The position numbers were made by a program, and so were the translations under genes. Below are positions 52,205 to 63,000 of a stretch of DNA of 64,000 bases, in pieces. The DNA is from Hyaloperonospora brassicae (lineage: Eukaryota; Oomycota; Peronosporomycetes; Peronosporales; Peronosporaceae), in NCBI GenBank assembly GCA_947650285.1, contig CANTFL010001296.1:310001-374000 (forward strand). The letters run 5' to 3'. The notes beneath the pieces were generated by a model. The model was given only the letters and a program-made list of their open reading frames with translations. It had not been told where the DNA came from and did not search any database. Each line of letters starts with the position of its first letter. Position 1 is the stretch's first letter.

Positions 52205-52810
52205 ACTCGCGCCCTAGGCGCTTGTAGACGGATTGCAAATTTGAAATCGCGCCACGCATCTCAGCCGAGATGTGTGCCCTTCCCCAGGGCGAATTTAGAA
52301 ATTACACATCCCTATGTGCACGTTGCGAGTTGTCAACACAACTAGCACAAGGGTCTCCCCAAGTGAGGCAAGGAATGTCTGCCCCACTCGACAAACGATG
52401 CAGCCGGTAACACGGCTATCAGTATGACAACGGCTCGCACCATCGTCAAATCGCTCGTGCGAAGGCGCACGAGTTGATCGCGGTGATGAGTAATCATACT
52501 CATTACCATATTCATCATCACTGCCGAACAGACTGTGACGCATGCCACGAGTCCGTACTTTCGGCAGGTCTTCTGATGAACGAGGCACCGCAGCGGAACG
52601 CGATGCCTCTAGAGGATTTTCCTAGTCAGACACATCTGACTCGACGGAGTAGCTGACCCCTAACTCGGGGTCACTGTGTGCATGAGGTGCGTTACCACAT
52701 ACGCATGCAGCAACATCTGCTGCAGGCTGAGAACGAGCAGCAGACGACGAGTCGTCTGCCGCATAGGCGGGCGCAGCAACAGGCTGTGTCGTCTTTGAGT
52801 CACCCCGCAT
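51576..52810 (-). pseudogene. Antisense ORF of TE2
   Basis: The arrangement is the same as in TE1: ATG 52810 (MRGDSKTTQPVAAPAYAADD), an acidic Ser-rich N-terminus stopped by TAG near 52622, then SDDEYGNEYDYSSPRSTRAP and HIGMCNF. Part of the globular middle is deleted relative to TE1. [20 protein letters not shown] follows, and a continuous frame 52097-51576 ends in the coiled coil DELRDDLKHERDRRYAL. The frame change near 52295 occurs at the same place as in TE1. Confidence 0.5.
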
Positions 52811-52946
52811 AGACATGTTAACTATGCAAGGCAAAGTCAGAATGAATGAATCTGAACAACAAGTACTCCCCTTTCCGTTGGCATCCAACGGTTGGCCACA
52901 AAAGTTTAGATAGTCACACGGTGACTATTAGTTAAGGGAGAGATGA

Positions 52947-53388
52947 CGTAACGGGGTAGCCCGTTACATGATATTGTCATCTAGAATACAATGACAATAA
53001 AGAATATTACGATGAATATTCAATCAACAATATCACAGAACATGATGATATCGTTGAAGATGACCGAAGGGTCTACTCATTGGTTGATATAACGATGATA
53101 TCAACCCACCAATCGCTGCTGGACGTGCGCAATGGGTGATGAGTAGACGTCACCATGCATTTAGTTAGATTAGTATAATTAAGATAGGACAAACAGAGAT
53201 ACAAGAGTTATAGGACTTAATTATATTAATAACAGTTTTACTTTTTCTACGACTAGAGTCTTTCACCTTAGTCGTTCTACCTTCCTCTGTGTAGTTCTAC
53301 ACCTAGCTGGGCACTGACTATCACTACAGTCAGTGATAGTAAACTCCGTACTAGTTGACCAGTACGTAGTCGTCGGTGCCCCGTTACA
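52947..53388 (+). repeat. TE2 3' LTR (442 bp)
   Basis: Same length as the 5' LTR. The first base is C instead of T (CGTAACGGGG), and about six other differences were seen. Its end at 53388 abuts the effector 5' half. Confidence 0.95.
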
Positions 53389-53796
53389 CGATCTCTCTCA
53401 GCGTATTGAGCAATTTATAGCCACGTTCGTCGATCGCCTAGCGAAATTTTTAAAAACTTTCTTTTCCTCTTTCTGTATCACAAGCTTGAGGGCTTCGTCA
53501 TGCCCGCCACGACCAAAGTGGGCGAATGATCGACTGTAGACCACCGATAACTTTCGTCGGATTTCACTGACTTCCGGCAGGGTTGCTGGAAGTCGCATTC
53601 TCTCTTCGTTCGTCGTGTTGCTGTGGGCTTCCAATAGCCGATCGACAGGGACGTCGTTGTGGTTAATGGCAAGCGAGCGAACATTTGTCGAAGGGTCATC
53701 CCCCGACATGTTGAAGCTGGATTCACCCAAAGAGTCCGTGTTGCGCGTCATAATCGCAGTGGAGGCCAGGGGCGCGACGAGAGAGTAGAGACGCAT
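53389..53796 (-). pseudogene. 5' half of the WY effector pseudogene, cut off by TE2
   Basis: From ATG 53796 the frame gives MRLYSLVAPLASTAIMTRNT (signal peptide), then NHNDVPVDRLLEAHSNTTNEER. It parallels YNDVPINGQLEASGNETNEER of the intact effector. EER lies at 64-66, and RLLE at 53-56 occupies the RxLR position without matching it. The frame ends at a TGA (53398-53400) just before the TE2 junction. An ATG at 53889 in the same frame would extend the N-terminus by 31 residues, but it hides the signal peptide and lacks homology, so 53796 is preferred. An initiator-like TCACTTCC stands about 30-40 bp upstream. The 3' half is at 44950-45710. Confidence 0.8.
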
Positions 53797-54479
53797 CTGA
53801 TTCAGGAATGGCTTTGGCGTGGAAGGAAGTGATCGAGTGGGGAAAAGATAAGTCAGCAGCAAACTTTCAGACCTATTCAGCAATGCCAATCAGGGCTTCA
53901 ATGTCTGCGAAGGGTAAGTGCTTAAGTCTATCGTGACGACGATCGCTACTTTTTAATATCTCACTGTCGGCGAATGAACGGAAAAGTCGTCGTGACGATT
54001 CGCTGCACTGGCGACCGTAGCTGCCTCGTGAAGTTGTGCAGGCGACAGTGGACAGCTGGTTTGGAGACCAAAATTTGAAGCCAGCAGTACCCGCAAGATG
54101 TGCAATGTGCATTCGCGACGATTCGATACGTGGTATGCATCGATGAACGATGTCGATATGGCAGAAGACGAGGGGATCTCCTTGGTAGAAGCATTTCGAA
54201 TAGTCCCTCGCACTTACCGAACAGTCGGATCTCTCATTCACGATGCTTGGAGGAATTGATGGCACTCATACGTTTGAATGAGCGGATGACAGCCTTTTCA
54301 CGCGAGCGCTCGATCGTTCATTCGTCGCTCATAGTGGTGAGATTGTATGACTTTATCTCAAAGATTGGTGTCAGAACTTGCTTTGTGGCGTGACTAAGCT
54401 AATTCGTAGATTGTCCAATTTGGCCGAGACCGAGTCAGCTACTTGATGATGGTGATTTCATGACCGTCTATTAGCAAAC
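53797..54479. other. Region between effector relic and LINE, no supported gene
   Basis: It includes the effector promoter region. A 130-codon minus-strand ORF (54265-53873) overlaps that promoter and has no recognisable motif. Confidence 0.45.
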
Positions 54480-56421
54480 AATTATGCGCAAGATGTCGGG
54501 AAAATTCTAAGCCAGGACAGAAGCTCCGGAGCCGGTAGCTGTTCGTAGCTGTCCCTTGAATATATCGACCTGTCTCGATGTTCGAGAGTACATAGGTCGA
54601 TACATGTATGCATTATAGCACCGGCAACAACGGTGTCGAGACTGCGATGTTCGCGTTTTGCTAACGCGGTAAGATGCCTGATGCCAACCTCATAAAAACG
54701 CATAGCGCTGTGAAGAGCCGTCGTCTGCATCCCTAAAAACAGCGTCAATCCGCTCACTCCATACGTGAGTCAGACAGATGCTGCTCAGAATAAACCAAAG
54801 ATGGTCCCAAACTGCGACGCCTGCCGCGGAGTCCTTCGGGAGCATAGAATGAATCCGAATACGTTGCCTGCCCGGTACAATCGGAGCTTGACGATTCGCA
54901 CTCGCGAGGTAGCCGTTCGCTTTTACGTTCCGTGCCTTAGTCCAATACCCGATAATTGTACTCCAGCACGCGCGTGCTTTAGCGCATTCCCAAAAGATAT
55001 GAGCCGACGTTTTCTTAAAACCCTGACACGTTGATAACACCCGAAAACTATTGTCCGCTCGACGGCCGGAATGGTAAAGATTGAGTTGCTTGGTGGCAAT
55101 TCTGTAACACGTCCACACCTGATAGTCGGATAGGCTAATGGGATGCTGCCAAACTTGAGACTGCAGTTGATGTGAGGCAGCACGCTGCCACATATCCAAA
55201 TCAACGACTCCTTCAAAAAGGCCGTACCAGCGGTCTTAAAACGACAGCAAGTAGTCGTTTGTGAGCTGCGAACGCTAGACGGAAAATAGTCTTCCGAATA
55301 TTCCCATTCGCAACTGACGATGCGACGGCCCAATTGAAGCGGCGATGCCGGGGATGGGAAAAAAATACTACGCCTTGTCGACGCAGGCGCTTGGCCCATA
55401 CGAAGCTTTCCTCGGCTGAAGATGTGATCAACTCCGATAGGGGCGAGGTGAAGATCCAGTGAATTCTATCCGCACTCTGCTGCAGATGGACTGTCTGGCT
55501 AGCTATTCTACCGGACCCCGACCGTTTCCCGATCGTTTCCCGACGACCTGAACACGCTGCACCGTCGACCAGGTAAAATCATAGCGAAAACGAGTTGCAT
55601 GGCGAAGAACCATCGCAGGATCGAACGCTAGTTCCTCCCCAATGGGAAGAGGTGGTGATGCCAGCAAAATTGCAGTCGCCCAACGACGTAGTTTAGGCTG
55701 CGAGTGGTGAAAAGATCGAGCTCCGGCCGGCGTAATGCTGAAAATGTATTCATTAGGCCCTGTTCGTCGAATGTGCAGGTCCGAGATAGTGCAGGCCGCG
55801 ATTCGGTCGTATAAGGAGCATTTTAATGGAGGACCATGAACATCCCGGATCCACAAAATATTACTTTATCCCAGTGTCCCCCAAAAGCGACCCGTCGCGC
55901 AGTGTCGGGGAGCGGTTGAAGCCGAACGATCCGGAAGAGAGTGATGATACGACATAACCCAGTCATCTTCCTCCCACCAACCAATGGCGCCGAGTCAGCT
56001 ACTTGAGAAACAAGCTCCGGCACAAAACAGCTTTTCCCGACCATCCAAACCTCCATTAGTTTTCCTTGGCGTGAGCCGGTGTCGGTAAAATATGCCACGG
56101 TCTCGCGGCCATGTCCCAACATGTTAGGTGCATAACGTCTACTTAGAAAAGTATCACAGCTTACACGCGATGGCGCATGCGAATTGATGGCGAGCTGCGA
56201 AAGCACATCAACATCCTTCACCAGTCTGGCATTACGCCACTGGGCTGGCAAAATATGAAGTGGGAACTGCTACCGGCCAGCGGGGCGATCGATTGGGAAT
56301 TATACGACACACTGTGGTACGTATGCCACCCACTGACGAGGCAGTGATCGACTCGTTGCGGCGTTGATTTGCCTTTCGGCACCACTGGCCGAGCGACGAA
56401 GACCTCTAAAGAGCCGGGCAA
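54480..56421 (-). pseudogene. Decayed, 5'-truncated LINE (non-LTR retrotransposon) ORF, C-terminal part
   Basis: Minus-strand pieces in order are FILPAQWRNARLV-like and RRYAPNMLGHGRETVAYFTD (56.3-55.8 kb), WDKVIF, then LKCSLYDRIAACTISDLHIR and RTGPNEYIFSITPAGARSF (55.86-55.5 kb). Next come SDYQVWTCYRIATKQLNLYH and the zinc-binding-like CQGFKKTSAHIFWECAKARA with CW (55.2-54.7 kb). The tail ends in LPAPELLSWLRIFPTSCA-like sequence. A Cys-x-G-x(5)-A-H-I-F-W-x-C-x(5)-C cluster near the C-terminus is the zf-RVT type found after the reverse transcriptase of LINEs. The catalytic domain is absent, as expected of 5' truncation. Many frameshifts are present. Confidence 0.65.
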
Positions 56422-56440
56422 CCGGGTTGCCCGGCTCTTT
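56408..56440. repeat. Perfect 15-bp inverted repeat with 3-nt loop
   Basis: AAAGAGCCGGGCAAC (56408-56422), loop CGG, then GTTGCCCGGCTCTTT (56426-56440). It lies at the 5' truncation point of the LINE relic. Energetically it is a very strong hairpin. It resembles a bacterial terminator in shape but there is no bacterial context. Confidence 0.9.
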
Positions 56441-57251
56441 GGGCGGAAAGTCCCCTACATAGGTCTAAGGTGATAGAGGGGGGGACTTCTTGCCGCGGCG
56501 TGCGCTACAGGAGGCAGCGTAGCGTGCAAACCGAAAGGGGAACAACAATCAGGATACCCGGAGACGAGGGGCACGGCGACAGCGGTTGTCATCTTCTCCC
56601 CCCGCCTCAACCATTCTGCTGTTCTGCGTCGACCTTCACGTCGCCGGCCCGGTCGCCGAGCACGATCCCCGGTCCCACGAAGCGAACTGGCTTCGAACGC
56701 GTTTGATCGGACCCATCCGGGTGCGTCAGTGGCCCATCGGGGGTAATCGAAGTGGTGCCCGGCGTTTTACGCGATTTCAGCGCCCCGATTGCAACTCGGA
56801 CCGGATACGCTATTCCACGTGCCCCGCTGCGGCTGTCCCCGTGATGCTCGAGGTATCGCGCCAGAAGGTTGAGTCAGCGAGGAGGAGGATAATGACTAGT
56901 CTACTAGGAAGAAGCACACCGATATCGTTTAGTCGTCAGCACTTCGTCGTCAGTCAGGTTCTCTCTCGTTGCAGCGTTGACGATATCGGTCATACTTAAC
57001 GTATCTCTGGTCTGTCATACCTTTGTAAAACCATATACTCCACTTTCCTCATCGCCGATCAACCTGATGACCCATTCGTCTCTATAATCCGATAGTCTAT
57101 CTCCTTTTGTATCCCTCGCCAGTGCGATTTGCCATCGGATGGTGGTCGTAATCATCGCGTCCATGATTAGCGCAGCAGCCTCCCCCCGCCCACCCGCTCG
57201 ATCCCGACTTGACCTCAACGCCTCGTGTTCCCTGCCTCCTCCCACTTGACG
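56441..57251. other. Intergenic and promoter region of the carbonic anhydrase gene
   Basis: It contains an ATG-less but coding-like open frame on the minus strand (56607-56873, with LKSRKTPGTTSITPDGPLTH), discussed as a finding. The last ~100 bp upstream of ATG 57252 are pyrimidine-rich (CCTCCCCCCGCCC). No TATA box was recognised. Confidence 0.45.
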
Positions 57252-58306
57252 ATGTTCCACCGCCCCTTGAAGAGCTCCATCCTCTCGCTGCCCCGCATAG
57301 CGGCCGCCGGCCCGCTCGCGCGCGCGTCGACCATGGCGCTACCCACGTCGCTCGAGCGTCTCTTTGCCAACAACAAGAAGTGGAGTGCGGGCAAGAAGCT
57401 GCTGGACGCCGACTACTTTGACAAGACGTCGCAGGGGCAGCACCCCCAGTACCTCTGGATTGGCTGCTCGGACTCGCGCGTGCCGGCCGAGGAGATCACG
57501 GGCCTCGCCCCGGGCGAGATGTTTGTGCACCGCAACATTGCGAACCTCGTGGTGAACAACGACATTAGCTCGCTCGCGGTCGTGCAGTACGCCGTCGAGC
57601 ACCTCAAGGTCAAGGACATTATCGTGTGTGGCCACTATGGCTGCGGTGGCGTGCGCGCTGCTGTGGATAACAAGGACCTGGGCCTACTCGACATTTGGCT
57701 GCGCAACATTCGTGACGGTATCACGTGCCTCCTTTTTGTTGCTCTGGTGATCGTAGGGCACGTCCTCGGGACTGATCGTATGTGTTTTTTGGATACCATT
57801 TTGCAGTTGTCCGACTTCATACCACGGAACTGCAAGAGATTGACGACGACGATCAGCGCATGCGGCGGACGGTGGAGCTCAACACCATTGAGCAATGCAT
57901 GAACGTGTTCAAGATCGGTCTGGTGCAACGTCACCAAGTCAAGTACGGCTTCCCGCGCATCCATGGCCTTGTCTATGACTTGGAAAACGGTGAACTCAAT
58001 GAACTAGACATTGACTTTGACGCGTACGTTCGCAAGTACCGGTCCATCTACAAACTGCACGCGTTCTCGTCCGAGCCGCCGCAGCGTCGATCCCAACTGC
58101 AGGGCAACATGATTCGCTCTCTAGCTGAAGGCCACACCGAAACGTCGGGCTGTGTGAGCGTCGAGTACATCAAGCGCGCCATGTCCGGGGAGCCGATTCT
58201 TTTCAGTGAGACGGAGATCAGCAGCGCTATTGCCAGGGCACAGGAAGGCGACAGTGACTGCAGCACTGTCGACGTTGAGAAGCTCGTCTGGTTCTTTGAC
58301 CACTGA
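57252..58306 (+). CDS. Beta-carbonic anhydrase with C-terminal EF-hand-like extension
   Basis: The enzyme hydrates CO2 to bicarbonate using zinc. There are two exons, 57252-57717 and 57807-58306; the 89-bp intron has GTATCA/TTTGCAG ends, and splicing restores [14 protein letters not shown]. The product is 321 aa. Zinc ligands and the catalytic dyad are visible: C72 and D74-x-R76 in GCSDSRVP, H128 and C131 in CGHYGCGG. Residues 1-28 ([20 protein letters not shown]) are basic and Ser/Ala-rich, suggesting a mitochondrial presequence; a second ATG at 57333 would give a form without it. Beta enzymes are usually near 220 aa. The extra ~75 residues (about 250-321) look like a degenerate EF-hand pair, with loops [12 protein letters not shown] and [12 protein letters not shown]. 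It is convergent with the Rab gene, 303 bp apart. Confidence 0.93.
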
Positions 58307-58609
58307 GTGCATCGGTACGGAATGCTGAGCACGAGTATCGCTTCCTTCGATCGCAAGCTCTCGAGCTTCCCCTTTTTGTCTTGTCGTTAGTCACCGATGA
58401 CTGCAGAGATAACAAGAGCATTGTGAAGTCACTTGAGGACGCTTGAATTCGTTGCTATGATGGCCAAAGCGCCGACTCTGCAGCTGCATAGACCAATGTG
58501 GTATCATCGTATGCGCTAGAGGTGCATATTCAGTGCCTCCTGCTGACATGGATGTCTCTACACGGATAAGAAAACTAACTTGGCGGGGATCGTGCAGCGC
58601 AGGAAACTA
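58307..58609. other. Convergent intergenic spacer, carbonic anhydrase/Rab
   Basis: About 300 bp between two converging stop codons. It must hold both 3' UTRs; no canonical AATAAA was noticed. Confidence 0.6.
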
Positions 58610-59787
<1,178 letters not shown>

Positions 59788-60143
59788 GCCGTCTGATGTC
59801 TAGTAGCTGCACTATGCGACTGGGCGCTGGCTCCAGTTCCCAAGAAGAGGAGAAGAAGAAGAAGATAATGGAGATGAGTATCCAATAGACGTGCTCTTGT
59901 TGCTGCTGCTGTTGCTGTTGTTGTCGCTTGGTCTCTGCGATCGTAGCCGGGCCGTTGTCGCGCACGAGATACCGAACCGAAAAAGGGCGTGTGATGTAAT
60001 CTGACGGCGTCAGTCCTTAAACTTTTGGTCGTGGTCGAATTTTTCGAAAAACCTCAAAAAAACGACAGCGAGTAGACATCAGCGGGCCTAGTCTAGGCAC
60101 GCGCCGTTGCGCTTGTCGGTGGTCCACACAAAGCGTTGGGTCA
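59788..60143. promoter_or_regulatory. Divergent promoter region, Rab1/SPOC gene
   Basis: The 356 bp between divergent starts hold a GAAGAAGAA stretch (59846-59864) and a CAG/CAA-type trinucleotide run (59896-59930). On the plus strand GTCAGTCCTTAAACTTTT (60009-60026) is a weak initiator-like match. No experimental start is known. Confidence 0.45.
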
Positions 60144-63000
60144 ATGGCTGGCACAATGGACGGCAGCGACCCGAATGTCGTCGCGGTGTCGGCGCCACCC
60201 AAAGCGCGGCGTGAAGGCTCGATCTACGAAAAGTACCTGAACATCAAGAACAACGTGCTGGCTGACGACGCGGAGCACGGGGCGGCAAAGACATGCACGG
60301 AGATCTCGAACTCAACGGGTAAGCACAAGACCGGACCTGTCGTTGGTCACAGACGGCGTGGGGCACTATTGGCTCTCATCAGTTGAGTGACAACCTAAGC
60401 GACAGACTGATTTGGGTGCTGCTGTTTGTGGCCGGGGCAGACGAGCAAGAACTGGAAGCCGGAGAAGTGGTGCGTAGAGTACCGAGAAGTGCGGTACAGG
60501 TGTCGTTGGAACTCGTGGACTGTAGCACGTCTGTTGTTGCTGATACTGGTGAGGACGAGGCTAGGGCTACAGCTTCTGAGGTCGAGTAAGCGGTCGTACC
60601 GCCAAACTTGTATCAGCGGCAACAGTAGACATGCCGCGGTCCAGGGATTCGGCCGCTTGTGTTTTTGTGCTGGAGGTAGACTTAACTAACGGCTGCTGGC
60701 ACACATGGAACTGCTGTTTTTCACTCGTTGTTGCTGTGTACCGTCTGCTGGATCACCTGGACCTGCGCGTGTGCATGGACTCCTGACCTCTTTGTCATCG
60801 TCGTGTTTGCTGCTGGGTTGACAGTATCTAGCGAAGGTAGAGAGCGCATCGATTCGAACGGCTGATGATGGACATCGCATGACGTCGCCAAGGAACGGAA
60901 GACGTGAAGGATTCAGGTCGCCACGAATGGGAGGACCGATAGGACGTGTGTCACCGCCGAGAACGTTTGGGGGACCTGGTGGTCCGTTGAGAGGAGGACA
61001 CAGCCGAAGTCGTAGTCGAAGTCGTGGACGAAATGTGCCAGGCGACATGAACGGAGAAAGCCGACTGCGATCACCACCTCGAGGCCACTCTGATCACGGA
61101 GGCTTTGAGAATTACTCGTCCGGGGCAAATGGATACAGTGATCGACCGCCAGGAGATGTATTTGGTGGTCGGCGAGATAGTCCTGACCGGGGGGCTTTCA
61201 ATGTTAGAAACGGTAGCCCACGCCGTGGTGGCTTCGATGGTAGACCCGGTAGTCCACGTCGTGGTGGCTTTGATGGAAGACCTGGTAGTCCGCCCCGAGG
61301 TGGCTTTGACGGAAGACCCGTTAGTCCGCTCCGTGGTGGCTTTAACGGGAGACCTGGTAGTCCGCCTCGTGGTGGCTATAACGGAAGGCCTGGCAGTCCG
61401 CCTCGTGGTGGCTTTGGCGGAAGGCCTGGCAGTTCACGTCGTGGTGGCTTTGGCGGAAGACCTGGCAGTCCACGTCATGGTGGGTATGACGGAAGACCTG
61501 GTAGTCCGCCCCGAGGCGGTTTTGACGGAAGACCTGGTAGTCCGCCCCGAGGCGGTTTTGACGGAAGACCTGGTAGTCCGTCCCGAGGTGGCTTTAACGG
61601 AAGACCTGGTAGTCCGCCCCGAGGTGGCTATAACGGAAGGCCTGGCAGTCCACGTCGTGATGGCTTTGATGGAAGACCTGGTAGTCCCTCACGCGGGGGT
61701 TTTGGCGGTATACCCGACAACGCGCCGCGTAATGCTTTCGGAGGTGAACGCTCGCCTCCGCGTGGTTTTAATGGTGGACGTGTTAGCCCCCCATACGATG
61801 GGTTCGGCGGTCCTCCACGCGGCCCCCGTGGACGCTCTCCGCCACGCGATGACTTTAGGCGAGGCCCGCCTATGAGCCCCGGACGAGGCTGCCCCCTAGG
61901 AGATTTGCGGGGTGACATGATCGGCGGGCATGGTCCAGGTGGCCCTCGACGCAGTCGTAGCCGAAGCCAACCCCGTGGTCCCCCGCGTAGTCCTCCACGT
62001 AGCTATAATTGCGGACCTCTCGACCGTCGGCCAGGGCCAGGAAGTCCTGGCCGAATGCGGCCACCTAGCCCACTACGCAACGATTTCGACGGCCGTGGCT
62101 CTAGCAATTTGCCTCCGTTTGGGAACAGGGGCCCTTCGCCGATATGTCGACCTCTAAGCCCTCCACGAGGTGGTGAATTTGGGCCTCGCTTTGACGGCCG
62201 GGGATTGCCAATGAACAGCAATGGCATTTCGCCTGGACGAGACGGTCCGCCGAATATGTTTTCTCCTCAAGGCAGGAATCGTAGTCCAAATCGGCAGCCT
62301 CCAGGCGAGATGATGCGCAAAAGAGACCGAAGCTGGGAGCGAGGTGGTCCGCCACTAGATATGGTGCAGCGTCCATTTAACGGTCCATTGCCTGATAGTC
62401 CGCGTATGATGGAGCCTGGACCATATGATGTAAGTTCTGTTTGTGCACTGGCCGACTAACTACCCCACAGTATTTGTTGGCATCGACACGTACCTCTTTT
62501 GACGATGTGAATGTTTGCTCGATAGACTCCAAGCGAATGGAGCTTCGAATTAAAGCGCAGTGGAAAGATGAAGTGTCGCTGCAGCGCCACGTCGCTTTCG
62601 GTTGGTGTCAGTCGTCAATTGTACGTAATACTTGTGTGTGGGCAGCGCCTCGCTTGCTGTGCGTCAGCTGATGCTTACTTGGTGTATGCTGCGTAGGCCG
62701 TCATATTTGGATGTGGTAGCGCTGCCACATTTGAATAGGTCGCCCGAGTTCTTGCAGCTCGAGCGTCCGAACGTCCGAAGAGTTGTGTACGAACTGAAGC
62801 CGGAGTCAATGGCGGATGCGAGTGGCTACCGGGAGTTCGTTGGCTATCTCATCCAGGGACGTGGCGGCCACGCACGCGCTGGAGCTGCCACGGAAATGGA
62901 ATCGCAAGGCTTCAAGATATTTCTTTTGCCCCCAGGCCAAGCAGCACGGCAGCTTGGCTACAAGGGAGACCACATGGTCGCCGTTTTGCGCTCCCGCTGA
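60144..63000 (+). CDS. Arg/Gly/Ser/Pro-repeat protein with C-terminal SPOC domain
   Basis: Proposed exons are 60144-60318, 60441-60499, 60825-62429, 62471-62604 and 62697-63000. All have GT/AG introns and keep frame, giving 758 aa. Exons 1-2 are the least certain; the large exon also has an internal ATG at 60879. The large exon encodes RS-rich (HSRSRSRSRG) and Arg/Gly-rich sequence with 14 tandem 12-residue units of the type RPGSPPRGGFDG (61206-61709). The last ~100 residues match a SPOC domain (Spen paralogue/orthologue C-terminal): VVYELKPESM, REFVGYLIQGRGGHARAGAA, IFLLPPGQAARQLGYKGDHM. SPOC domains bind phosphorylated Ser/Thr peptides, such as the RNA polymerase II tail, and serve in RNA processing. 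No RRM was seen, unlike Spen/FPA, so the role in nuclear RNA metabolism is inferred. Confidence 0.82.
61206..61709 (+). repeat. 36-bp coding minisatellite, 14 units
   Basis: Each unit encodes a variant of RPGSPPRGGFDG (first unit RNGSPRRGGFDG, then RPVSPLRGGFNG, RPGSSRRGGFGG and others). The 36-bp period keeps the reading frame and also holds a second frame open (61105-61875), an artefact. Unit number probably varies between isolates. Confidence 0.93.

Larger units (their letters stand above)
45711..53388 (+). mobile_element. TE2: complete but inactivated Ty3/gypsy element inserted in an effector gene
   Basis: The element is 7678 bp with 442-bp LTRs (45711-46152 and 52947-53388), a TGGTAGCACT primer site at 46155 and a purine tract before 52947. 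Flanking pentamers gtatc (45706-45710) and cgatc (53389-53393) do not match perfectly, so the target duplication has mutated or been lost. The LTRs differ at about seven positions. Domain order equals TE1. gag and pol are both broken. Pol is nearly identical to TE1 in long blocks and clearly diverged in others. It splits a WY effector pseudogene that reads on the opposite strand. Confidence 0.94.

Noticed and set aside
53873..54265. 130-codon minus-strand ORF upstream of the effector relic
   Set aside because: It overlaps the effector promoter and start region and shows no recognisable motif.
56408..56440. Rho-independent-type terminator
   Set aside because: The hairpin shape fits, but the window is eukaryotic and no gene ends there.
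61105..61875. 256-codon plus-strand ORF rich in VVALTEDLVV repeats
   Set aside because: It is the +1 frame of the 36-bp coding minisatellite of the SPOC gene, kept open by the period alone.
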